DNA of 64,000 bases. It comes from Daphnia pulex (taxonomy: Eukaryota; Arthropoda; Branchiopoda; Diplostraca; Daphniidae). The DNA lies in the NCBI RefSeq assembly GCF_021134715.1, contig NC_060019.1, positions 10,306,001 to 10,370,000 of the forward strand, given 5' to 3'. The translations under genes were made by a program, and so were the position numbers. The notes under the pieces are model-generated. The model was given only the letters and a program-made list of their open reading frames with translations. It did not search any database and was not told where the DNA came from. How positions within the stretch are numbered: the stretch's first letter is position 1; every line of letters starts with the position of its first letter. Positions 1-12,330 of the stretch are shown here, piece by piece.

Positions 1-3000
1 GACAACACTGAATTGGCATTGGCTTTAAGAGAACACTACCTTGAAAAGATTGCCATCTACTTGTCCCGTTGCGGTTTGCAATCCAATACCGAGTTGATGG
101 AGCGAGGCTATCCCGATTTGGGCTGGGATCCTGTTGAAGGTGAACGGTACTTGGACTTTCTCCGTTTCTGCGTTTGGGTCAATGGCGAAAGTGTAGAAGA
201 AAATGCAAATTTGGTCATCCGGCTATTGATTCGCCGTCCTGAATGTCTCGGCCCTGCTTTACGTGGTGAAGGAGATGGTCTTCTAACAGCCATTACCGAC
301 GCCAATAAAATGTCGGAACGTATCCAAGTAAAGCCATGAGATTTATTTTGCGGTAAACAACATCAGTCTTATTCTAATAAAATATCCTCTAACATAGGTG
401 CAGAAAGCCCTTCATTCAGGAACTGGAGCCATAACAATTCCTGGACTAAATCACCCGATGCCACAAGGTGATGATGACGAAGATTTCATCGACATTGGAG
501 CTGCTATTCTCAGCTTCTATTGCACCCTTGTCGATTTGCTCGGACGATGTGCGCCGGCCGAGGCCGTCATCGCCCAAGGAAAGAATGAGTCTCTTCGTGC
601 TCGTGCAATTTTGCGATCCCTGGTACCCTTGGAAGATCTTGAGGGTGTGCTTAGTTTGCGCTTTACTCTACAAAACCATGGATCTGAAGATGGTGGATCT
701 GATTTGCCATCGGGACTTATTCCTGGTCACAAACAGAGCGTTGTTATCTTCTTGGAACGCGTTTATGGCATCGAAGATATCGAATTATTCTTCCGTCTTT
801 TGGAAGAAGCATTCTTACCGGATTTGCGAGCTGCTACTATTCTTGAGAAAACGGATGGTGGCGAGTCAGACATGGCTCTTGCTCTTAATCGTTACATCGG
901 GAACTCCATCTTACCTTTGTTGATCACCCATTCTCGTTTTTATGCCGAAGCTGAAAATCACGCAAGCGTTTTGGACGCGACGCTCCATACAGTCTATCGT
1001 CTTTCTAAAAACAAGATGTTGACTAAAGGACAACGTGAAGCTGTTTCTGACTTTTTAGTTGCGCTTACCAGGTAATCATTCATATTGGTAATTTGCGTTC
1101 TCTTAATAATTCTTTTTGGTTTTATCACAGAGAGTTGCAACCAAACATGCTGCTCAAGCTCTTGAGAAAGCTAACGGTAGACGTTTCTCGTCTTTCCGAA
1201 TACACTACAGTGGCTCTCAGGGTACTTAACGACTCATTTACAAGATATTAAAGTTTTCAAAAACTAACTGACGTTCTTTTCCAGCTTTTGACCCTTCACT
1301 ACGAACGTTGCGGCAAATATTATGGCGCTGTTGGTGGTCAAGGCAGTTACGGTTCTGCTAGCGACGAAGAAAAGCGGCTTACCATGATGCTCTTCTCCAA
1401 CATCTTTGATTCCCTTTCCAAGATGGTAACTTAAAACAATCTTATAACCGAATCCCAAATGTGTACATTCAATTATTTAAATAATAGGAGTACGACCCAG
1501 AATTGTTTGGAAAGGCCCTACCTTGCCTAACGGCTATCGGGTGCGCTCTTCCTCCAGATTACGCGCTGGCCACAACAATGGAAGATGAATGGTATAAATC
1601 AGCTCCTCCAGATTCCAATGGCCCATATGATCCTCAGCCAATCAACACCATGAAGTAATGACGTTTACGATAATACTTGAAAGTCAGATTTTAAAAATGC
1701 TGTTATGTAATAGGGTTTCCTTGAACACCGAGCTTACTAATCTAGTGCAAAAGTTTTCTGAGCACTATCACGATGCTTGGGCTAAGCGAAAGATTGAAAA
1801 CGGTTGGAATTTTGGTGACGTCTGGTCAGATGAGACAAAATCCCACCCGCGATTAAAGCCACCTCATATGTTGTCGGATTACGAACGAGAGCGATATCGG
1901 GAACCTATCAGAGATTCCTTGAAGGCTCTGGTGGCATTAGGCTGGAGTATTGAGTTTGCAGATTATGATGCCGCCAATAGCAATAGAAATAGCATGAGAC
2001 GCTCCAGCACGGTAACTTTTGTTTCTTTGTCGGAGAAGGTTTTTTTTGCCATAATTTTACTTGACAAATCCATTTGTGTTCAGGACGGTGGCACTACACC
2101 ATATAATTACAATCCCAACCCAGTGGATATGGCCAATCTTACTTTGAGCAGGGAAATGCAAAATATGGCCGAACGCTTGGCTGAAAATTCGCACGATATT
2201 TGGGCGAAAAAGAAGAAAGAAGAAATGGCCTCTTCTGGTAATAATTTTTTTCTCACACACATAAAAACACCTGTAAAACGAGTTGAACATAGGTGGAGGT
2301 TTGCACCCTCAGATGGTACCATACGACCTGCTGACTGACAAAGAAAAGCGGAAAGATCGTGAGCGAACTCAAGAGTTGCTGAAATATCTCCAATTTATGG
2401 GCTACAAATTGCACAGGTAAGGGTTCAATAAAATACATTACGAATTTCTTCTCTTTCTATCCCTTACACCCTCCTTTTCCCAATTAATAATCTTATTAAC
2501 AATCGTCAGTGTGACTTTTTTTTTATCCTGAATGCATTCGGATGTTTCCCTTCGATATTAATTACGTATCCCTGTTACAACCTTCCTTTTACTCATCACC
2601 AACATTCAACTTGATCGACCGTTTATGCACATGCAGCCCTGCTACGAAGACTTCATCTAGGTACTTACCATACAATATTTGGTATTTGGTTTCGCTAAAA
2701 GGACTATAATAAAGTTTCCGCGATTTATTTAACTGGCTTGTGCTTTTAGATTTTCTAAATTTTAACAAAGTAAAATATTTGCATTTTGTTTTACAGAATG
2801 GGAAAATCACAAGTACAGCAAAATCCGGACGCAGTGGCCCTTGAAGGAGAAAATGCATCATCTAGCGATCGTCGATTTGCTTACAGCTTGTTGGAGAAGC
2901 TGATCCAGTATTTAGATATTGCTGCCTTCAACATGAAACATTTGCGACCCAGCACCAACTATAGCCGCAGAAGCAGCTTCAAAACTTCAACTCGAGACGT

Positions 3001-6000
3001 CAAATTTTTCTCAAAGGTTTTTTTTTAATGCTCTCTAGATTAATTTGATACATCTTAAACTCTTATAAATGTTTTTAGGTTGTGCTTCCTTTAATGGAGA
3101 AATACTTTAGTACCCACCGCCATTATTTCATAAGTGTCGCAACTGCTACTAGCAGTATTGGAGCAGCCTCAATGAAAGAGAAAGAAATGGTAGCCAGTCT
3201 GTTTTGCAAACTAGCTTCTCTGATACGCTACAAGTTTTCTGCGTTTGGTTCCGACACCCGCATCGCTGTGCGATGCTTACAAGTACTGGTTCGCGCTACC
3301 GACGCCAAATCTCTCGTTAAGAATTGTTACGAATTCATCCGCACATCCATGTTGATGTTTTTCAACAATGCTGCCGACGACTTGAGCCAGTGCTTGAGTA
3401 ATTTATACGAGGTAAATTTGATTTATTTTGTGACACATTAAATCGTTTCATGGTGTCTCATTTTTTCCGTCGTTATGATCAGATGAAGTACAATTTGCTT
3501 CGAGGAACCCATTTGAAGACTTCTTCCTCTCTCTGTTACGTTCAAATGGTTCTTCTTCCGGTTTTGACCGCCTTATTTGATCACCTGTCCGTTTACGAGT
3601 TTGGCAGTGATCTTCTAGGTAATAATTGATTTTCTTACTCTTTTTTTTTTATTTTGCCATTCTTAACGAACGATTTTTTAAATGTGCGAATAAACAGTTG
3701 ACGACATACAGGTCGCGTGCTACAAAATTTTAAACAACTTGTACACATTTGGAACCGATTCATCTGTTTACAAGGACAGGTATCATTATTACTAGTCTCA
3801 CAGATTTTACTTTAAACTTACGCATAAACAATCACAGGAAATTCATTAAGATTGAAATCGATCGTCATCGACCGTCGATTGGTAGCTGCTTGGGTGCCTT
3901 CGCTTCAACGTTTCCCGTTGCTTTCCTGGAACCCCATCTGAATAATCACAACCCGTACTGCATTCACGGAAAATTACAAGAATCCTCCCTTGAAGCTCAA
4001 GATGTTATGTCCAAATTAGAGTCTAGTATGCCGACGCTCGAGACTCTCCTTGCTCAAGTGGAGCAATTTGTCGCTTCCGAGAAGAGTTACACAGACGCCC
4101 CTCATGTGATTGACGTCATGTTACCTATGCTGTGCTCTTATTTACCATTTTGGTGGGCTCAGGGTCCTGACAACCAAGACCCTGTTGGAGGGTATGTTTA
4201 CTTTACAGCCAAGGCAACAAAGGCTAATAATCAAATTAATAAATAATTTTTAATTACAGAAATCATATTACTATGGTAACCAGTGAGCATATGAACCAGC
4301 TGCTGAAGAATGTGCTCAACTTGATCAAAGCCCATGTTGGCTCCGAATTGGCTCCTTGGATGACCCGCATCGCCGGATTCACTCAACAAATTATCATTAA
4401 CACTTCAGAAGAGCTTCTCAAGGATCCTTTCCTCCCTCTTGCTCTAAAGATTCGTAAACGAACAGAGCAGATGTTTCACAAAGAGGAGACTTTGCGTGGC
4501 TTCTTGAAATCAACCACTGAAGACACGTCACAAGTTGAGGGACAATTGCAAGGCGACTGGTATCTCTTGGTCAGAGACATTTATGCCTTCTATCCGCTGT
4601 TGATCAAATACGTCGATCTGCAAAGAAACCACTGGTTACGTCATGATGTTCCTGAAGGAGAAGAGCTCTACGCTCATGTCGCTGAGATCTTTAACATGTG
4701 GTCGAATTCCCAGGTATTTAAAACTGTGATGCGTTTTTAATACGTCCTGAAACTAAATTTTTATGTTTTGTCACCAGTATTTTGGAAAGGAAGAGCAAAA
4801 CTTTATCTCCGCCAATGAGATTGACAACATGACCCTGATTATGCCAACTTCAGCCAGCAGGAAAGCGACTGTTGTTACGGATCAAACCCCGGCTGGAGCG
4901 TCGGGGAAAGTCGTAAGTTTACCCGCAGTTGATAGAAAAGTGAACACATTGTTAAACCGTTTTTTTTTTTTTTTTTTTTTTTGTTCTTGTTATTGAATGT
5001 GTAGAAAAAGAAGAAGTCACGTGATCGCAAGCGTGATAAAGACAAGGAAATCGCAGCCTCTTTAATGGTTGCTTGTCTGAAACGACTTTTACCTGTCGGA
5101 TTGAATCTTTTCCCTGGCAGAGAGCAAGAACTTGTACAACACTGTAAAGACCGTTTCTTAAAAGTAAGAATTTTACGAAGTTCTCTAATATTGACAACAC
5201 GTTACTAATGGCATTCTTTTATCGATCGCCATTGTAGAAAGTCATTGAGCGTGAAATCATCGACTTTGCTAAAACTCAGCTGACTCTTCCGGACAAGATT
5301 GACCCCTCAGACGCCATGTCGTGGCAACATTATTTATATTCTAAACTAGGTTCTAAAAAACCAAGCCCCGCCATAGCCGGAGTGGCAGACTCAGCAAAGA
5401 AGAATGCTAATCACCAAGCTATTTTAGACGAATTGGTTGAAAGAATTGTAGCCATGGCCAAAGTTTTGTTTGGTTTGCATATGGTATGATGCCTTTTTTT
5501 TTTTAATTTAATATTTCCTCATTCTTTAATTTAATTTTAATTTGTCTAAGTTATTCTCTGACACATTCAAAATGGTTAGATTTCTAGTTTTTCAATATTA
5601 GTTTACTTCCTATTTTTGACACAAAAGTTTTACCGAAATTATGCATGGGCTCTCGCAGATTGATCACCCACAGCAGCAGCAAAAGGACGCCTGGCGTTCT
5701 GTGGTTTCCTCTCAAAGAAAGCGCGCCGTCATTGCCTGTTTTCAACAAAAATCACTACACTCTTTACCTAGGTTCTTATTTTGTTGTATTTCACTTTCTG
5801 TTACTTATTTTAGTTTCTGTTCAACCTTAACAACTGCTGTTGCATGGAGCTTTCGCTTTTTAATTTTACGCTTCTGCACGCACCATCGCTGCTTTCTAGG
5901 TATTCTTTGAACCGCAAAGTACGTACTGGAGCTACTACGCTGGAGTACTTACCATTCAAAATCCTATTAGCATCTATTAAAATAAGATAACCGTGAAAAG

Positions 6001-9000
6001 CAATTAAAGTGCAACATCGACAAAATGCGCATGCCAACAATCTGTATCTAGGCTACTATTAATCCGTTACCTGCCCCAGCGTCGGGTTGGAAGAAACTAA
6101 TTTCTATTACTCGGAAACGCGCCATTACCTCATGTTTGAGATATCCCCACCTGTTCGAAATGCCAAGGTATAGTCAAAATGTTAGAAATCCTTTTATTTA
6201 CAGTAATGAATCAACATTAAAAAAAACTTCCCTATAAACATAAAGATGATCGTCCTATTAACAAATCGTCTTGGTTTGTGTGCTCTTGGTTGAATGTTGC
6301 AAGTGTCTAATCGCCATCCCCTCAAATAATTTGTTCATTTTAAATTGAACTCTTTATTATTTTAGACACAAAGCCATCAACATATTCTTGCGAACCTATC
6401 AAGAGCTTTGGCTTGCCGATGAAAACGTTGGTCAAGAAGTCATCATCGAAGACTTGACCGTAATTTAAACGTTATTTTTATAGTAATTTTGTGTTATTTG
6501 TTTTCTTAACCACGACTGTTTCATTTCCAGCAATCGTTCGAAGATGCCGAATTGAAAAAGAAAGAAGTCGAAGAAGAAGAAGGTAAACCTGATCCTCTTC
6601 TGCAACTAGTGACTACTTTTAATCGAGGCGCTACTACCGAAAGAGCGGGAACGACTTTCGAAGACGAACTATACATGGCTTATGCTGTTATCATGTCTAA
6701 GTAAGGAGATGTCTCTATCATAAATTTATTTGATAACACTATTAACCTTTTTTTTTTGTAACTATGTCAGGTCTTGTGGCGAAGAGGAAGAGGAAGACGA
6801 AGAAGGTGGAGATGAAGAAGGAGGCGCCTCAATTCACGTACGAAAAAACTTTCAAATTAATCGTTGTGCGATTTATATAACGCCGGTATAATAAAACAGG
6901 AACAAGAGATGGAAAAGCAGAAGTTGCTGTTCCACCAATCTCGGCTCGCTTCCCGCGGTGTCTACGAAATGGTCCTGCAATTTATTTCAGCCGCCAAGGG
7001 CGCCCAGTCGGACATGGTGATGAACACGCTAGAATTGGGTATTTCCATTCTCCGCGGTGGTAATGTCGATATCCAAATGGTAACAGAAAACTTTCCGTTC
7101 ATTTCTTTGTTCTTGAGATTTACTGCACATTTTAATATTTATTTGTAGCAAATGTTGAATTACTTGAAAGAGAAAAAAGATGCTGGATTTTTCACCTCAA
7201 TCGCTGGGTTAATGAATTCCTGCAGGTCTTTTACCGATAAAAAAATCCAATTACTTACGTGATGAACTAAAAAGTATTTGATTCTTCAGTGTCTTGGACT
7301 TGGATGCTTTTGAGCGCAATACAAAAGCGGAAGGACTTGGTGTCGGTGCTGAAGGTGCAGCCGGAGAGAAAAACATGCACGATGCCGAATTTACCTGTGT
7401 TCTATTCCGATTTATTCAGCTGACTTGCGAAGGCCACAATCTCGGTATAATTTAGTACGTTACACGAGAAATTTAATGAGTTAATACCAAAATTGGTCTT
7501 TTTTAGAATGGCAAAACTATTTGAGAACTCAAGCTGGTAATACGACCACAGTGAACGTAGTCATTTGCACTGTCGATTATCTGTTGCGCTTGCAGGTATA
7601 TAATGGAAATATCTCGTAGCAACCAACAGAAACACTTGTTATTTAATCATTATTCCCATCATTTATGAAATAGGAATCTATTATGGATTTCTACTGGCAT
7701 TACTCTAGCAAGGAAATTATTGATCCCGCGGGCAAAGCCAATTTCTTGAAAGCGATTGGTGTTGCCAGTCAGGTTTTCAACACGTTAAGTGAAGTTATTC
7801 AGGGCCCGTGTACGCTTAATCAACAGGCATTAGCTCATTCAAGGTAAAATTTAAAACGTTTGTATGTTGGAGATTACAAAGGATGTGTAATAATCGTTAT
7901 GATACGTTCGCCAGATTGTGGGATGCTGTTGGCGGTTTCCTCTTCCTGTTTGCTAACATGCAAGACAAATTGTCAAAGCACTCTAGCCAGCTTGACCTGC
8001 TTAAAGAGTTGCTCAATCTTCAAAAAGACATGGTTATTATGATGCTCTCCATGCTTGAAGGTAAAGTAATTTCTCCCTTTTTTTTTGTCGTAAAGTTATG
8101 TTCTCACTCATGTTTTCTGTCATTAAAGGAAATGTCGTAAACGGAACGATCGGAAAGCAAATGGTTGACACACTTGTAGAATCTGCTTCTAACGTTGAGG
8201 TACGAAGATTTTCACAAATTTTCAAACTTCTCTCTATTTATTTTTGATTTTTTACGCATTTTTTTCTTTCAACGTTCCTGACTCTGCTCCTTGATCTGAA
8301 ATTTACCGCGGTATCGAACAGCTTATCCTAAAATATTTTGACATGTTCCTTAAGCTTAAGGACTTGACGGGCTCAGCGGCTTTCCAGGTAAGAAAATTAT
8401 TTTTCTCTTGTAATGAACTTGGGCTGCTTATCAGGATTTTCAAAAACACGCTTGTTGAACTCGTAGGAATCGGAAACCACCAAAGATGGATGGATCACTC
8501 CGAAAGAATTCAGAGAAAAGATGGAAGCTTTTAAGAGCTACTCAGTGTATGTTTACGGAACGAATAGCTCAAGCCACAATGTCACTTAATTTTTTCCATT
8601 AAACAATTTATAGGGAAGAGATGGATTTCATGCTGTCTTGTTGCGATACTAATCACGATGGAAAAATTGACTACATCGAATTCACGGAGAGATTCCACAA
8701 TCCGGCTAAGGAAATCGGTTTTAACTTGGCGGTTCTTTTGACTAATCTTTCAGAACACATGCCAAGCGATCCTCGGTAAGCACTTAGAAAAGGAGAAACA
8801 GATGCTATTCAGTAACGGTTACTTAACGATTGTTTGCTGTTTGTGTGTTTTCCAGACTGCAACGTTTCCTGGAAACAGCAGGTAGCGTTCTCAATTATTT
8901 CGAATCGTTCTTAGGACGCATCGAAATTATGGGCAGTAGCAAAACGATGGAACGAGTTTATTTCGAAATTAACGAGTCGAACATTGAGCAATGGGAAAAA

Positions 9001-12000
9001 CCGCAAATTAAGGTCTGTTTTGTAATTTCAGTACAGTCAACAAAACATGTGTTCTAAAATCCAATAAAAAACAATTTTGTAGGAGTCGAAGCGTGCCTTC
9101 TTCTACTCAATTGTTACGGAGGGAGATAAGGAAAAGTTGGAGGCCTTTGTCAACTTTTGCGAGGACGCCATTTTTGAAATGCAGCATGCAAGCGGATTGA
9201 TGGCCTCCGACGAAGAAGGAGGAATATCGCAAGCCCGCCAAGCTGCATACAAACTGCCAACTGACGAAGAAGAACAGTAACGAAACCACGAATTTATTCA
9301 GACATTTGTTCTTACTAAAAAAGGAAATAATGTTATACAGGGGGCCAATGGACATAATGCGCCAAAAGCTCAAGGGTTTCAAAGACACGCTTGTTTTTGG
9401 GCTATCCATGTTATCTCCATCCAACATCCGAAAACAGATTCGAGAACTCAAGCAGAAAACTTATCCCGAACTCTTTGTCGGTTTCTTCAAGCTCTTCTTT
9501 TACATGTTTTACTACACCGGCTATTTTGGCGTCTACTTGATCAAGTCAGTCAGACACGGGACATATTTTTTTGTCAAGAAACATTTGCTTAGACATTGGA
9601 TTTTTTTTTTTTTTTGTTAAAGACATTTCTTCCGCATTTTACTCTCCTTGATGCGCGGTCCCCAACCGGAGAAAGTGCCAGAGAAACCGGTCACTGAAGA
9701 GACAACAATGCTCATTCTTCGACCTCCTCCTCCTCCCGCTCCAGCTATATTACCAACCGAGCCGAATGCAGAACCCGTTACTACAGTAGCATTGGTGGGT
9801 TCGCCTACTGACCCTACGGCTCAAGCCGCTGACGGATCTACCACAGTTCCTCCTGCCGGATCATCCGATCCTACCCAACCGGATGCCACTGGAGCCCAGT
9901 CTACTGGCGCAGAGCAAGCTTCGGCTGCTCCACCACCTGCAGCTTCGAGTCTGTTTGTTGGCACCCTAACAGATCCAGCGGAAGAAGCCGCTAAGGCAGC
10001 TGCTGCTGCTGAAGTGCAAGCTCAACAGGAGGCTACCATGGCGGCTCTTGATGAAGCCAAGGCCACCTCAGTGTCGCACACGGCCGCATCTCCAGTTGCA
10101 CAGGTCTGAGATTTAGTGTACGAATCTTGACATGTGGACCGTTTTCTCTCAACTTGATTTTTAACCGCAGGTGAATCTTGGAGAATATGTCAGAAAGGCC
10201 ATTTGTTTCCTCGCTCGTAACTTTTACACACTCAAGTACGTGGCCTTGGTTTTGGCTTTCTGCATCAATTTTGTCCTGCTTTTCTACAAGGTATTTGTTA
10301 TTATAATTCATTACGTTAATTTTTGCGCTGTTGTATTCACTATGGATTATTGTAATGAATGTTTCGGTAGGCTTCGAACATTATTGACGGAAACGCTGAA
10401 GACGAAGCTGGCGGAGAAGTTGGTGGTTCGGCCGAGGCTGAAGGAAGTGGAGGATTAGCTGACTTAGCAGAAAGTATAGTTGATGCGGTTGAAAATGCAA
10501 CGACAGAAATCTTTAACGCTACTCAGGTAAATTGTATTTACACATAATAATAAGAAAGCTTTTCCAAACATCTTGTCGATGTGAGTTTAGAATATTGTGG
10601 AAACAATTCTGGAGGGCGGTGAAGAGGCTGGTGATGGTGACGGTGACGGCGATGGAGATGGCGATGGCGATGAAGAAGATGCAGAGGAATACATTCATGT
10701 CGATGAAAGGTTCTCTTACCTCGCAAACGTCCTTCGCGGAATGGCTGTGCTGCACTCGCTGATATCGCTCTTCATGCTTATTGCCTACTATCACCTCAAA
10801 GGTATATCCAAGTCCTGCTTGTGTCAGTAATAGAAAAATTCACCTTCCTTGATTTTTGCAGTCCCGCTGGCCATCTTCAAACGTGAAAAGGAGATTGCAC
10901 GTCGCTTGGAATTTGACGGACTGTACATTGCTGAACAACCAGAAGAGAATGATATGCGGGTAAGTTGATTGATTTTCTGTTGTATACAAAATCTTGTTTT
11001 TATTGATTTCTCTGTAATTAATTTGAATCGCCAAAGGCTTATTGGGACAAATTGGTCATTTCGGCGAAATCCTTCCCCGTTAATTACTGGGATAAGTTTG
11101 TAAAGAAGAAAGTCCGCCAAAAGTACAGTGAAACCTACGATTTTGATGCCATCAGCAACCTTCTGGGCATGGAGAAAAGTTCTCTATCTCAGGAGGAGGA
11201 AGTGCCCTCCGGATTCGTAAACTCGCTCTTGAGCGTGGACTGGCGCTACCAGGTGGGATAGTGATTAGAAATTGAGCAAGCGTTGGCGACTTTATATTCA
11301 ACATGTCGGTGTACTTGACCACTAGGTGTGGAAAGCGGGGGTGACCATTACGGACAACTCCTTCTTGTACTCGCTGTGGTACTTTAGCTTCTCAATCTTG
11401 GGCAACTATAATTATTTCTTCTTCGCCGCTCATTTGCTGGATGTGGCCGTCGCCATTGCCTCGTTGAGAACCATCTTGCAGTCCGTCACTCACAATGGCA
11501 AGCAACTGTTGTTGACCGTTATGCTGTTAACCATTATCGTCTACTTGTACACGGTCATCGCCTTCAATTTCTTCCGCAAGTTTTACGTGCAGGAGGAAGA
11601 CGATAACGTGGACAAGAAATGTCACGACATGTTGACCTGCTTCGTCTTCCACATTTACAAAGTCTGTTATCTACTTAAATTCTATTTTCCATTTCAAAAC
11701 TAATTTCGCTCTATTCAAGGGTGTCCGAGCTGGTGGTGGTATCGGTGATGAAATTGAATCGCCCGACGGCGACGAATATGAAGTGTATCGCATTATGTTC
11801 GATATCACCTTCTTCTTCTTCATTATTGTTATTTTGCTGGCCATCATCCAGGGTAAATATTTGTCATGGGATTGCAACTTTCAAGACTTGCGCGTTTCAC
11901 GATTTCCATCTTGCAACAGGTTTGATTATTGATGCTTTCGGAGAATTGCGTGACCAGTTGGCCAGCGTTTCTGAAAATCTCGAGTCCGAGTGCTTCATAT

Positions 12001-12330
12001 GCGGTATAGGAAAGGATTACTTTGATTCTGTTCCACACGGGTTCGATACGCACGTACAAAAGGAGCACAATCTGGCAAATTATCTGTGAGTTCTCAGATT
12101 TGTAGAGTGTACATTAAAATGTTTTACCAATTTTATGTGTACCGGTTATCACTCACAGGTTCTTCTTGATGCATTTGATCAACAAACCGGACACGGAGTA
12201 CACGGGTCAAGAGACCTATGTATGGAACATGTACCAGCAACGTTGTTGGGACTTCTTCCCAGTCGGAGACTGCTTCCGCAAACAATACGAAGTGGAATTG
12301 GGTGGAGGAGAGAGCGAGAAGAAAGGATAA
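1..12330 (+). CDS. RyR: Ryanodine receptor, C-terminal 2,792 residues (5' end outside window)
   Basis: Tetrameric Ca2+ release channel of the sarco/endoplasmic reticulum. Exons: 1-327, 398-1071, 1131-1221, 1285-1425, 1488-1654, 1714-2011, 2084-2237, 2293-2416, 2797-3016, 3079-3411, 3483-3618, 3698-3779, 3838-4191, 4260-4713, 4778-4912, 5005-5163, 5238-5483, 5659-5771, 6366-6459, 6531-6700, 6771-6837, 6900-7079, 7149-7225, 7290-7444, 7507-7595, 7674-7843, 7915-8060, 8129-8199, 8322-8387, 8467-8546, 8614-8775, 8856-9012, 9083-9276, 9341-9544, 9623-10103, 10171-10290, 10371-10526, 10591-10801, 10862-10959, 11037-11252, 11326-11661, 11720-11852, 11920-12085, 12159-12330. All are GT/AG with consistent phase. 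RY repeats lie in 1714-2416. An EF hand ([13 protein letters not shown]) is in 8614-8775. Hydrophobic segments lie between 9341 and 11852. The selectivity filter [11 protein letters not shown] is in exon 11720-11852. The C-terminal Cys/His zinc site (CFIC...HVQKEH) follows. Stop TAA at 12328. The family is usually ~5,100 residues, so roughly the first 2,300 lie upstream. Identification is very secure. Confidence 0.98.
2637..2660 (+). other. RyR: Candidate 24-nt optional microexon of RyR
   Basis: Inside the intron 2417-2796, a 24-nt block is preceded by AG (atgcag) and followed by GT (gtactt). The preceding exon ends in phase 2 and the next begins in phase 2. Including the block replaces one Arg by Ser-Pro-Ala-Thr-Lys-Thr-Ser-Ser-Arg without a frameshift or stop. 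It would add a Ser/Thr/Lys-rich loop just after the RY repeats. Optional short exons are known in insect RyRs; whether this one is used is inference. Confidence 0.5.
6052..6167 (+). other. RyR: Duplicated RyR exon, candidate mutually exclusive partner of exon 5659-5771
   Basis: The block is flanked by AG (tctatctag) and GT (gtatag), is 116 nt, and is open in the phase required between exons 5238-5483 and 6366-6459. It encodes 38 residues that align with the 37-residue constitutive exon. From the shared Trp the two run at equal length (27 residues each), both with S..RKRA...C near the middle and L..PR at the end. Each exon goes phase 0 to phase 2, so using both would shift the frame. That forces a choice of one or the other. 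Divergence is high, so this is either an alternative exon or one relaxed after duplication. Confidence 0.65.

Noticed and set aside
4961..4982. Long T run in a RyR intron
   Set aside because: It is an ordinary polypyrimidine or slippage tract upstream of the acceptor at 5004.
5830..5899. A third copy of the duplicated RyR exon, ending [10 protein letters not shown] with AG/GT
   Set aside because: It ends in the right phase, but lacks the Trp, RKRA and Cys shared by the other two and has no good acceptor. It looks like chance.
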